Below, piece after piece: positions 12,826-25,050 of a stretch of 64,000 nucleotides of DNA. This stretch comes from Brugia malayi. Lineage: Eukaryota > Nematoda > Chromadorea > Rhabditida > Onchocercidae. The notes below the pieces were generated by a model. It saw only the letters and a program-made list of their open reading frames with translations, did no database searches and was not told where the DNA came from. The stretch lies in NCBI RefSeq assembly GCF_000002995.4, contig NW_025062479.1, forward strand, positions 6,131,221 to 6,195,220, given 5' to 3'. Each line of letters starts with the position of its first letter. Within the stretch, counting starts at the first letter, position 1. Position numbers and translations under genes: made by a program.

Positions 12826-15800
12826 GTATTAAAACTCGGAAGTGTTAAGAATAATCGAGTTGAAATAGATGCAATGAATTCTGAAAACGACAAGATAATG
12901 TGAATATTCAGGACAGCAAAAACAAAAAAATTCTCTAAATTTCATGCTTTGGAATAATTTCCACTGAAATGGTTAGACTTTCAAGGATGTGAGAGATCCA
13001 TATCAATTTGCAGCAATTCTTAAAAGTCTCATCCCGATTCTCGTTCTCATCCTTCTATCAAAAACAAAAGAATCAAGAAAACTCTCCTCTACGTACTTCG
13101 TTTAACGGATTATGAATGCTGCTTGGCTCTCCTCTTATGACTAAAAAATGTCTTCCAACTTAAATGCTCAGAAATTGTCTATGTAAATTTTCTAGTCCAA
13201 ATATTTCTAACATTCCTTCCCGGCTACTTTAATTTTTTAACACTATATACCAACATAAATGACTAGTCCATGTTTTTAACACTGTTTTCGCCAAAATTTT
13301 TTCTTTACAGTGGGACCAGAAAACGTTGCCGTGTTTATTGCTTATCAACATTTCTATTCAAAACTTCCCATATGACGAAATTAATCCGTATGGAAATGAC
13401 AACTTCAAAAAGATCAAGCTGACATTGATCAAAACTAGTCCAACCTTAACAACCAGTAACAGTAGTGCTACAGTTCATCCTCAACACAGTTGAGACAATG
13501 TAGTACTATCATAAAACAGTTTCATAGGCAGTACTGTTTCACCTTTTTGTATTTCGACAAAAGAAAATTTAGGTATCTGCAAAAACCTAGACTGTAGCAC
13601 CCACACAAAAAAGATGTTAAGGACCACGATTCAAGTTTTCCTCATCACTCGCATATTATAAAATAGGGGAACAATATTTACAAAGCAATGACTCCTAAAA
13701 AAAGAGCAACTACACGGTGGATAGTGAGTTTCCTTCTACAGCTCAGTACTACCATATCCCAACCATCACCTCATCAAGCACCGCACCCAATGCCATCTCC
13801 ATCCTCTCCGACCGACTCCCAACACCACACTATTGATGTCCGACCTATACTGCCAACACTGACGACAGAAAACACCTCTCTCTGTCCGCCTCGCTCCCTT
13901 GCCGTAACGATCAATGAATAGATGAGTCACAAAGAGAGATAAGGAGATGTCATGGTGACCACAAAAAGAACAACCAACCCGCCTTCCTTTGCCTGCCTGT
14001 CTGGACAGCAAAGGTTCATCATATAGCTTCTAACAAGTTTTAGAAAACGATCCGGGCCAACGGACGAACGCAAGAAAAAGGAAGCAGAGAGGCAGGGTAC
14101 AAATGCCATATCCCGCCAACAGTTATATATCTAACCTTCACACGTGCGTTGCAACTCGTTCCACTATCGCTAACATGTGCTCACGGTTGTATGCGTATTT
14201 CTTTCATACAAGTATTATGTTACGGGAGAATGAGACAGGGAGTCACAGGATAAGTATTCTCTTTTGGCTAGTCCTCATCAGTGCACAGGTAAAAGGATTA
14301 ATGCTGATTAATGTTAATGGAGAATAAGTGATGATCCATGGGTGAAAGTGGAGTAAGGGCGACAGTTCTGCAAGGCAACAACGCGACGGTCCAAGTAAGA
14401 AGCGTCAGTAAATTGCATCTCTGAACAACCTATTCAGGAAGATAGCTAATTAGCTAATCATAAAGTTAATGGCAAAGGTGCTCATTTTACGATATTTGCA
14501 GATATGCTCAATGTACCATAGCATGTTTTTCAATCTCCTGCACACAGCTAACTCCAAAAAATACCATACCGTCATGATTAGTCCACACAGTTAAGACGGT
14601 CACAAGTTGATCTCATGACTATGTCAAGGAGGACTGAGAGATGTACTTGTAGAAATCGATTAACTGCATCTCTAGATGACACAGCTCTGGTCAGAAACTG
14701 ATATGAGTGGCTGGAGACAATGCTACAGTGGTTTCAAAAATCCAGTGACGTCAGCGAAGAACCAGAAAGACGAAACAAGAACACCTCCAAAATTACTGTG
14801 AACCCAACAGTATCACAATATGACTTACAACCAATGTTCCGGTATCCCCCTGAATTCAATTCAAAAATGAATGCAGTGCTGAAGTGGCAGATTTCCGACC
14901 GAGAAATACAAATGACCAGGAAAAATGGCTTCTTATCTGTTGACCATTTCCGATCCAAAATCCGTATATTCCAATGGTCCCCATGCTAGTAAAATGGAAT
15001 ATCGCACATTACGAACACACACCATTGTTGGTGCAGTCTCAATTGTCAATACAAAGAAATACAACCTCTAGCAACAATTTCAATTTAAACGACAACGGGT
15101 GGCACATGATCATAACAGAGAAGTGAAAGTATATCGAAAGACCATGCCCAAACCATAACCATTGAAAGTATAACCGAAAACCTGCACAGATACGCTACTA
15201 AATATGACATATCAATAATGTTTATTTCCCAGATCACAAAGTCTCAAAATTGAAGTCTACTCCAATTAGTATTATAACTGAATTACAACTGTTCCCTATG
15301 TAGGATCGCTGAACATTGGCATATCAAAAGAAAACCACTGAAAATTTCACATAGGAAATTCTCATATGGAACTAACTTAAACAAGACATCTAAAAGAACA
15401 AATAAGACAATCAGACACATATCCAACGAAATGCCTTTTCTTTTTCAAAATACAAAATATTGCAAAAAAGCTCGCTTCTTGAAACGGAACATGAATGAAC
15501 ACATATGTATGTACGTAAATATGCGCATTCGCATATGCAATAATTCCAAATAAAAATCAAAAATTCTCAAGACTAGAGCAGTCCTGCTCACATTATTACA
15601 TAGTAAACAAACAATAAAATGCCTGCCATCTCAAGACGGTTTCTTATGGCCCGAGAAGCAAGAAACTATTAGCTAATAAGAATCTGCTGCTAAAAGAGTT
15701 CATAATAAAACTATCGATAGAGACCATATGATTAACAACGACGCTGCTTATAATGTATAAAAATATAAGACGAGCACTAAGCTACAAATTTGCTGGAACC

Positions 15801-16231
15801 ATGCACCTGACGATAGAACTAATAGTTTAGAGTAAGCAGTTAGATATTAGGCTAACTCCAATACAATAGCATGAATTTATAAACTAACGAAAACTCACTC
15901 CAGTAAAATTTTATGACGTAGCAAAACGGCAAATTCAAGTTTATTATTGAGGTACTTTATAATGATTGACATCTGCAAGCAAAAATGAAACAAAAATAAG
16001 AATTAGGAATGAGTGGAGGATGGGATTATTAACATCAACCCAAAATAATAATGGATGCCTCACTTTAGCACACAAGAAATCTGTGTGGTATAAGACTAAC
16101 AGATCTTTAAGGAAAATAGCACTTCTACTATTCCTAAGCTGCGTATGAGGAACACAATAATTGCGGTACAAAATAATTCCGAAAGAGCTCAACAATTCAA
16201 CATTACAAACTTTGTCAAAATAACATGATAA
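12826..16231. other. intergenic stretch between tubulin and PUR genes
   Basis: Upstream region of alpha-tubulin and 3' flank of the PUR gene. A C-rich segment on the plus strand (about 13750-13890) may be part of the tubulin promoter. On the plus strand a short frame at 14217-14288 looks like a signal-peptide exon (see findings) but has no convincing partner exon. An open frame of about 97 codons at 14698-14989 shows no recognised domain. No gene is called. Confidence 0.45.
15940..15945 (-). terminator. possible polyadenylation signal of the PUR gene
   Basis: AATAAA on the minus strand about 290 bases past the PUR stop codon. Another AATAAA overlaps the last codons of the coding sequence itself (His-Asn-Lys-Glu-stop) and is less likely to be used. 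Confidence 0.35.
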
Positions 16232-17897
16232 TCATTCTTTATTATGCTCCAACTTAATATCCGACTTGATCGTCCGTTCAGTATCATTTTCGACTCCTTT
16301 TGTAGCCATCATTTTTTCTTGCAGTTCCGCTAGAACATCTCGAAAAGCTCCCCAAGAGCTCATCGGCACTGCAATTGAAGAACGACTTCCAGAAATCTGC
16401 TTAACCTAAAAATTGAAGTAATAAGGCACGATAAGACAGGAGGGTTGAGCATGTTTGAACAGAAAGACTGATAATGACTAAATTCAAAAAATAAAAAAAA
16501 AACACCTCGGATATACGTACAAACGTGCCACGCTCATTATGCCCAACATCGAAATAAAAAATTTTATTATTTTCAGCGCGTACATGTTTCGGTTCGGGCA
16601 ACTCTACGTTTGCATCACTCTATAAAAAAATTGTAACATATGTGAAACATAAACTATGGAAAAGTAGTGAAATCGCGGAACTCTCAATACTTCCTCGCAA
16701 TTACAACGAAAGTTAAGAACTTACTTCATTAAGATATCCCTCTGCATATTTATCAATCAGTTCATTCAATGCATCGCGAAGCTGGGTCATGCCAGGTGCA
16801 GGTAATGCTATCTACAAACATATTTAAACGCATCAGTCATCACCAGTGCTTGCTTTATCATCACTTTGTTAGCTCTAAATCATAAACATTTAGAAAACTC
16901 ACTTGTAGACGAGGACCTGAGCTGCCTCGCGAAACTCTTTGAGAAACACGTAAATAACGCCCTCTTTGATTTTCTTTCAAACTAAGGTAATATCGACGCG
17001 ACTCGTGAACGATTATTTCTGACTTCAACTGCCCATTTTCACTCACAATCGGCTCATTACCAGAAGCTGCAGTATGCAATAAATCAGTTTTGGTCCTTTT
17101 TTTCCATTAAAATTTACTAACAAAAAGTAAAAGAATAACAGCAATGTATCTCTGATAACAGCGATGTAGAGTCGGCCAAACAATAACCTCAGTATCCGCG
17201 AAATTCTTCAGAACAAATTCTAATTTCTTCGGGACTTTCTGCCCTTCTCTTTATATTGAAAAATTTCTGTTCCAATAACTTAACAGAAATAAAGTTCCCA
17301 CTTTTACTACGCTGATGTTGAGGAAAACATTTTAACCAGTACAGAAGTAATAAACTTCAATAATCGCATAAGCTTGGAAAAGAAAAAAAAAAAAAAAAGA
17401 AACACTGACAAAGATGAAACATACGAAATACCTAGGCCATCAAAGAACTTGACAAATTTATCAAGATGATCACGAAACGCAACTGCTGCACTCATTGACA
17501 ATATTAAACGGCTCTTTCGCCCTCCTAAGCCAACCTGAATTAAATCACACTGTAAGATGTCTGAGCACTAAAAACTTGAACAAGATTAGTCCCAAGGAGA
17601 GTTATGTGGAAGAGATTAGCACAACTTCTGATTAAATCAAACAGAAAATATTTGAATTTTTTTTTCCTCACAAAAGCATGATAATCTGAAATAACACGAC
17701 TACTTTGCAACCTAACGCTAATTTATCTGCTGATTCAATTTTCGTGAACTCACTTCCGCAAGTTTGATAAAACGACCTCGGTTATTCTGCTTCACATCAA
17801 CATAAAACCGTTTACTTTGCACCTGCAGCATTTTGCTTGCGAGTTCTTGCTCTCCATGTGGAGGGTGCCGATCATCACCACTACTGCCGTCTGACAT
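16232..17897 (-). CDS. plp-1: PUR-domain single-stranded nucleic-acid-binding protein
   Basis: Member of the Pur-alpha family, which binds purine-rich single-stranded DNA and RNA and acts in transcription and mRNA transport; the C. elegans relative is PLP-1. Six exons: 17897-17754, 17534-17432, 17066-16903, 16811-16725, 16619-16506, 16405-16232, giving 261 aa. Three PUR repeats can be read, each with the aromatic beta-strand and RGR/RGT core: repeat I about residues 18-82 ([20 protein letters not shown]), repeat II about 95-165 ([20 protein letters not shown]), repeat III about 175-245 ([20 protein letters not shown]). Repeats I and II normally fold together and III dimerises. A short acidic Ser/Gly N-terminus precedes repeat I. 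I take the ATG at 17897 because the sequence one codon further out is only a near-cognate TTG. Confidence 0.94.
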
Positions 17898-17918
17898 CGC
17901 CAATTAACAAGATGACAA

Positions 17919-17920
17919 CT
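17919..17920 (-). other. likely SL trans-splice acceptor of the PUR gene
   Basis: TATATTTTGTAG on the minus strand ends 21 bases before the PUR start codon, with no upstream coding exon required. Confidence 0.5.
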
Positions 17921-20900
17921 ACAAAATATATTAATAAAAACTAACATATACATGGAGAGAACCTACGACACACAACACCAACTAGTATTCCAAGACCTCA
18001 AACTTCTCTTGAAAAAAAAAGTCAGAAATAACCCAAGGCAATCCAGGCTTATAGGCAATGAATTAAACGAAATGGTTCTGCATCAGTATTGCAATCCACC
18101 TTGGGCACAGTAGTTTGCGCACACAGTTGATACACCAGTAGAATAGGCACTATGAAAACAATCCTACAGGTCTTACAGTACAATTAATGAAAGTTTGTCT
18201 CCAGAACCAAAAAAGTACATTGTATCAGCAGTAATATTGTGATCTAGATTAACATACCAGACAATTGACACTCGGGCACAATCTATCCAGCAACCGAGGC
18301 ACGAACCCAAACGTACCACTCCGAGGATCCGAGGTCTTTTCTGAACTCCTCTGCCTCTGCAAACATAAATAAACGGATATGATTCACACGATCTTTTTTT
18401 CAAAAAAAAAAAAGAGAACCTTCCTTCATGAATTAGAAAGACACATCCAAATATGGGACAAAAAACACCTTTTAAACACAACCAACCGTCAATACATGTA
18501 TAATATAAAAGTGAAAATTAATCCAGCCTACATATTCAACACCATCTTCACGAGTCATAACATACCACAGTTTTAGAATCGACACCAGAGTTAATACAGA
18601 CTTATACCTTACGAAGCAAATATTGAAGCCTTAGATTTCCCCAGAGCAGTCAACCAAACAGTACGGAACACCAAACGACATTTTATTTGTAATCAAGGAA
18701 CAATATTAGAGTGTTTCTTTGCAAACAGTCCCTATTCGAGAGATACATAACAAATCGCGCATTTAGCCTGTCCAAACCTGGTCAGCACTATCAGCCACAA
18801 GGTAAGCAGAGAATGTACTTCCGGTCACTACTCCTTCAGAATCTTATTAACATCTCAATTTGCTATGCCCTCCAAAACCTCTGACTACTCATTTTCCTAC
18901 CCTCTCCCACGCAACCGAACACCACCTCCCACAGCCAGCAATCCAGATTTAGGCTGAACATTACGCACAGACAATCGATTGCGACTTATTCAGAAAATTC
19001 GATGGTTCGAGCTGTGCTACGTCGACCCTTTTTGAAAATTTTATTCGTGCTATGGGACAAAGCCCAGTCTGGAGTTTGAATAAGTGGTTATCGAAGGTAA
19101 GGACGAGAAATGCGAGGTTCTTCAAAACCACTGGATTTAACGGGATGGATGCACTGCCTATTTCTTACGCCACTCGAGTTTGCATGCAAGTTTTTTGGTT
19201 TAGATGAGCGCCACTGGCCTATCACTCATAATGTTGGTCTAGGTAGCATCTAAATCTTCTCACAGAACCAATCTAATTACCGAGAATAATTTTGCAGAAC
19301 CATGCTATCTAGAAAGATGTTGGAAATGTTTTTGAAAACGTCCAATATTTTGCTTCCTTGCCACTCTATTTGGGATCCATCAATCAGTAATTACATTCAA
19401 ACTGAACTGCTCTTTGGTTTTCATTTCGTACGAGTTTCAGCATGTATGCGTTCTTCACAGTCAGATTCATCAGGTTTCCAAGAGTACAATGTGGGACGAT
19501 AATTTAAAAATGATTTTAAGCACGATTTCGTTGACTGAAATTAATCAGCTCATTTGCATTAGAAAACACGGCTACTATTTAAAGCCTTCCTAATCAAGTT
19601 CACATTCTTCAGCATTGTCATAACTATTTCGCAGTTAAAGTGAAGCGCCATTCAGATTATTGCTGACGTTAATGTCAGCCTCTTTTCAGGAAGAAAAGAA
19701 AACGAGCGATTGTGATACTACTCGTTCATATAAACGAAATGAAGCACTCACAGTTACGAGAATTAACTGGCAAGGAAATGCTTGCGACCAAATTCACGAT
19801 TCCAGTCACATAATGCCACTCGGTCTGTTCATATCCCACTTCTCGCTCAAACATCATGTTCATTCCAGCTTTTTTATTAGTTGAGAAGTGCTAAACTGCT
19901 TGCTATTGTAATATCCTCTTACGTGTTGTACTTTTACTGCTAAGTCACTTTTCTCGACACGTATGCTTTATCAAGTCATTTTGCGTTCTTTATCTTAGGA
20001 TTTTGTATTCTGTAGAAATCCCAAAACCACTGCACCTGTCGATTTTTTCAAATCCCTTGAAACAGCGTTTCGAGTCAAGGCTCGTAACATCAAGAAAGAA
20101 ATGAATTGTAGACATTCTAAGGTCTCAGATTTATCTGCTGTGATTTTATCTTAAGCAAAGAGTGGATTCACAAAACCCAAGTACCGAAATGAAGGGGAAA
20201 CAACCACAACTGTTGAATTTCTAAGCGAGAGATTTGCGTTTTCTAAAGAGTCTAATAAAAAAAAAAAACCAATAGTAATAAGATGGACAATTCTGATGCC
20301 GACTAATTAATAAATCATTGCTTTACAAAGAAAAAAAAGACAAAAGACAAAAAACCAGTAATAATTACTCTTTTAACAACAGAAATATCCCGACGAGCAA
20401 TCTTATAATATCAACGGTATTCCGTATGCCAGAATATGCTCCACTGCCGGTGTGATTACCGTTACGCACTTCTGCTGCTAGAGCGAGACACTCTTTTGCT
20501 ATTGTTTCATTGGTCTATCGAATGGATGGGTATTTCCTTGGCCGGAATTCATGAGTACTAATTTTACTTTGGCAGTGGCTACTATATTATTTGAAAAAAA
20601 GAATTCCATATGCTTATCAGTAATAAACGAATATGCTGTTGAAAACATATCGAGCAACTCTGCTAGTTGCGCTCACTTATGAGCGAGCTTACGATTTTGG
20701 TTGTCCTTCCGCTTCTTGCCTTTCTGGGATTGGTTCAGTTCAGTTTTTATTTTGACTAATTTCAAATAAAATGCCAATTATCTAGTAGGAGAGTGCAAAT
20801 ATCGATAGATGATTTGCAAATTAGTCTTTGTGTATAATCCAGTGACTAAGTGTTTTCCCTGCATATTCTTTAATTCTTTCCTAATTCATCTGCTGTTTCC

Positions 20901-21344
20901 TACTCTATTACCATTCAAATAAATCAGCCAAGGCTAAACAGGGTAACGAAAAGGTGTTAGACGTTGCGCTACCAAAAACAATTTGGATCTTGCAACGATT
21001 CCTAGCAATCTGTTACAAAAATCTTAAATATCAGGTGTCTACGGTGAAATGACAGTTCTGGGATTATACGAAACTGGGTATGTGATATGTGATTCTTTAA
21101 TACGAGCTTGTCAGCCTGGCTATTTGTTAGCTATTCATCAGATTAGTGGCATTTTAATTCTTGAAATATCCCTTACATCCTTTTTTTTTGTTCATTATTA
21201 CTTTCTTCCGTGATATTTAAAGTCATGTGGTACAATTGCGGTGGAACAAGTCAGTACTCACTGTATTTGATGGACATTATGATGTTGGTTTTAGGATAAC
21301 CGAAGGTAACAGTACATGACAAAGTTGTGCACATTCAAGCTAGA
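17921..21344. other. divergent intergenic stretch
   Basis: Spacer between the minus-strand PUR gene and the plus-strand PHYHIP-like gene, so both promoters should lie here. A C/T-rich segment at about 18840-18960 on the plus strand stands out. Open frames near 18173-18481, 19302-19502 and 19660-19884 have no recognisable similarity. The last 50 bases hold the probable leader of the PHYHIP-like mRNA, with an acceptor TTTTAG ending at 21294 and an out-of-frame ATG at 21315. Confidence 0.5.
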
Positions 21345-24300
21345 ATGTGGAACGAACTCGATTTTCCATATCCTGAAATAGGGTCGACCTATCGACCGGT
21401 ACTGTCATGGCAGCGTCGACCGCCACGTTTCCCACTTCCCTATGGTCGTCCGCCGGACATGCCACCGCCATTTATGAAACCGGATATAAATATGGTACGC
21501 ATGGGTATTCCACCTCCATTTCGTGTACCAAGGATACCGCTTGAACTTGTGACTCCACATGCTGGTTAGTTTTTCTACAGTCCAGTAAAATCAATAAAAC
21601 TGCTGACAGACATGACAGACGTTTTATATCAGTCATTTTGCAGCATAGAAGTCGTTGTGATCCTCATATGTAACTATTAGATTCTTTTCGTTTGATATTT
21701 GCTAAAATCTTTCAATTAAACTTTGAAGTTATTGGTCTTAAAGCAAGTATCTAGTCAGAAATCACTGAGTATAGAAAAAGTGTTCAGTGGGATGAACGTA
21801 GTTTTATAATGTTTATATTAAAACGAAGAAAATGTGCTAAAACAAAGTGGAAGCATGAATGATTTAATGCAGTGAGTAATATGTTTTTCCAGGTCCAGGA
21901 ATGCCACCTCCACCACTGCGTCCCGTACGACCTCCCAATGTACCACTCTACCAAGATTTTTCTGCACCCCCGCGCCCTATACCAATAAATATCAGTGTTC
22001 AAACCTCAGCACAAAAGTGTAACATAGAATGGAAATCACCAGCGGTCCCGAGTTTGTTCTTTGTATATTCTGGAGCTGAATAAGTAATTAGTTGGCATCA
22101 GAAATGTTCAGCCCAGGTAGTAAGAATAGGAGGATTTAGAAAATCAGAAGATAACTAAAGCCGTAAATGTAAGATTATGTTTATGTATTCAGAATGCCAG
22201 TTAGTCACAGTACTCCATACATTTTAACTTTTTTATAAGAAGTTATTCAGATTCATTCCTATCAGCAGTTCTAAATCAATTCTAGAAACGCTAAAATATG
22301 CATACAAATTGGAAGTTTGGGAAGGGGTTAAGTGCGACACGTATGATTTCCCAGCACACATTGTATCGTACAAATTAAGAACTACACCGGGTACAGTATA
22401 TAAGGTAAGTAGTAATGTTGAATGTCTTGATTTGAGCCATGTAATATGTTACTGATAGGAAAGAAATTTTTTAGGCAGGATTTTGAATAGCAACACTGTT
22501 GCCTTTATTTAGAATTTGGCTAATAAAATTATATCAATAATTAAAATTCCCACTAACAAATTGTTTGCACCAGTGAGTCTCATTGAATAAAGCAATCAAT
22601 TGAAATGATCATAATTCTTTAATTAGTGTTTTTTATGATTTTTTTCAATAATCATGCTTATCTTTGGGTCTCGCTTTTGAGAAATGTCGATGTTGTATTC
22701 ATTTTGTTTGTGTACTTGGGGTTCATCACGTGAGGTAAGCAATCAGAGATGTTCACGTAAATTTTTGGGTGTCGAAAAAGTATTCGTGGTTTTAGAAAAA
22801 TACTGCCTAATTTTCTTTTTGTTTAATTTAAACTGATGTTTACTGCTCCAATGAAATCATTTTTCAGCTTGAGTTATCCGCACGTGATGCAAATAATACT
22901 GTTGTTGCTCTTGGAACAACTTGTATGAAAGCGGGTTCGTGGTTATGCTTAAAGTATGAAACATAAACATATGAAAGATGGCGCTAAATTTACTGGGAAA
23001 AAAAATGCTTTTGCAGTAAAGCTTTATTTTAGTTTTCTCAGCAGAAGAAATGCAGTCGCTTTACAAGAAGTCGTTAGATTTCGTAGGGACAGTTATGCAT
23101 TCGTTCCGCTTTCTTTATCGTTGCAAGCCAAAGATTTATTATGACGATATACAGGTATTCAGATTTGTGTATGCACGTTACAGTGTATGCAGTTTTTCTT
23201 TTTATTTTTTGCATTACATAGCTTAAAGGGTTTGAGGTGCCCAGAATTACTTACATGGTAGTACTTTTATTATTTTTCAATGAAATTTTGTTTTTACAGT
23301 CATAATTGGTATACGCAATAGCAAACGTTAGTAACTCTCGTCAGATAAGTTATTGAGAATTGAATTTTGTAGTAAATTCGCTTTACACGTAATTTTTATT
23401 AGTTTCACCGTGGTGGAATAATGGAAAAATACATGAAGGATAATAATGGTCAGGCAGCATCGTCAATCAATGGTGCTATAAGCGGTACGTTTATGTAGTC
23501 GTCATTATGAAAATTATAGAAATATGTGTTTTGTTCTAGACTGCTTTACACATTTGGAATGTTACTACAATATATTGCAAAAACACTGTAGTGTCCATAC
23601 TTGTGTATATCACAAGAAATTGCTCGAGAGTGCGATTGAGTTGTCTTGAGGTTTTTTCGTCACTGTAAAAAGTGTCAGCCAATCTACAACTATAATTATA
23701 GGTCTATTTTTTTCCGCTCGACTGTTGCCTGACGGAAGTTTGCCAACCCATTCACCTTTTGGCAATGTTCGAATGTTAGTGCCAGCCATGACGTTACTTG
23801 ATCCATCTCGTGTAAACATGTACTTTTGCGATTTCTACTGCAACTATATAACACATTATGTTACTGTTGTAATCTGCGAGAAGCATTCAGATGTGAGTTA
23901 CGTCGATTTTTATATTTTTTGTGGAACACATCAGATATTTAAATAAGATTTCATTTTTATTCCTTTTCATGTTGTTTGCTGTAGCTTTCAGCAGTGTTTT
24001 GTAGGAGGTCTACCATTTCAGACTGATATTTTTTGTATGCAACGCTTGATTAAGTTGGCTCCAGATTCCAATCCATTTTTACGGATTGTATTCAGACCTC
24101 CAATGTTTGAGCCCGAATTTTGGGTAAATAAAAATGTTTGGGTAGAGATATATTATACAGAAAATGTACCACTCAACTGGGGTCGATTTGATGCAATCAC
24201 CGCAACTGGTGCAGGCACATCACGTGTAGGAGGTTTACCTCATAATAAGGTTTGTTTCTTTAGGAGTTCTCTTAAAAGATAGAAGTGTCTGTCTAATATT

Positions 24301-25050
24301 TTTTAGCATCTTACGAAAACATTAACTAAACAGCTATTGATTCAGTTTACACAAAATTAACATGAATCAATTTGTAATTTCATACATGAATTATTTTCAG
24401 TTGTTTCCATTAAGTACCATTTTAGCAATGCCAGATGTGCAATTTGTATCCACAGAAAAATAGTTCTGCCGCTAAAATTGCCTCAACGAAGCTTAATTCA
24501 ACATTTGAATTGCTTCTGTATTTGGAACGGAAAAGATTTGGCAATGAAAACATAAGTGAATCGGCTGATTTAATCGAGACGATCTGTTCCATCATCGACT
24601 CTGTGGTTGCACAATGCTCACAGGATACAGAGAATGAAACTAGTAAGCAGGTAAGAAACGGTAATGAATTCTTGTAAATGGGAGCGAATTTTCTGACAGT
24701 AACATTATCATGTAGACATGAGCGCAGGATTTTAACGAAAAATAGGTGAACGTGATTGAAAAGAAATTTTATTTAAATCATTTCACTTTTGTCAGTGATC
24801 AGTATTTTTGTTAAACCAGGAAAGCGATAGTGAAGGAAGAAGAAAAAGGAGACTAGAATCACCTGAAGAAATCATGCAACGTCTTGATGCGCAAGATTTA
24901 TGTGAGGAAATGCAAGATGTTAAAAAATGTCTGAAAGCATTCGTTGATAGTATGAGCAGTGGAATATCAAAGATCGAACGTTTGTTGAATGATGCGAGGC
25001 AGTTTTCAATACGCTCAACATTCTTGTCGCATAACTGTCTTGTGCGATAG
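21345..25050 (+). CDS. PHYHIP-like protein with FN3 domain and extra terminal regions
   Basis: Resembles phytanoyl-CoA hydroxylase-interacting proteins (PHYHIP/PHYHIPL), whose biochemical role is poorly known. Ten exons: 21345-21564, 21893-22051, 22286-22404, 22868-22934, 23042-23154, 23403-23484, 23702-23892, 23992-24249, 24426-24650, 24820-25050; 554 aa. Residues 1-103 are rich in Pro, Arg and Met (GMPPPPLRPVRPPN). An FN3-like domain follows (about 103-188: NISVQTSAQKCNIEW to YKLELSARDANNTV). The PHYHIP core is about 190-408: YMKDNNGQA, HSPFGNVRMLVPA, NMYFCDFYCNY and VWVEIYYTEN match the vertebrate core in order, ending in a CxxC (405-408) that vertebrate members also have. Residues 409-554 are an extra, charged, probably helical tail, with an RRKRR basic cluster. 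No signal peptide or membrane segment is seen. Exon 8 could start three bases later, and the start codon is tentative. Confidence 0.85.

Noticed and set aside
14698..14989. 97-codon plus-strand frame as an exon
   Set aside because: Protein-like composition but no family, no acceptor at its start and no conserved neighbour exon; the opposite strand is also open over most of it.
19010..19030. GGTTCGAG as a tRNA B-box
   Set aside because: No matching A-box, acceptor stem or cloverleaf could be built around it.
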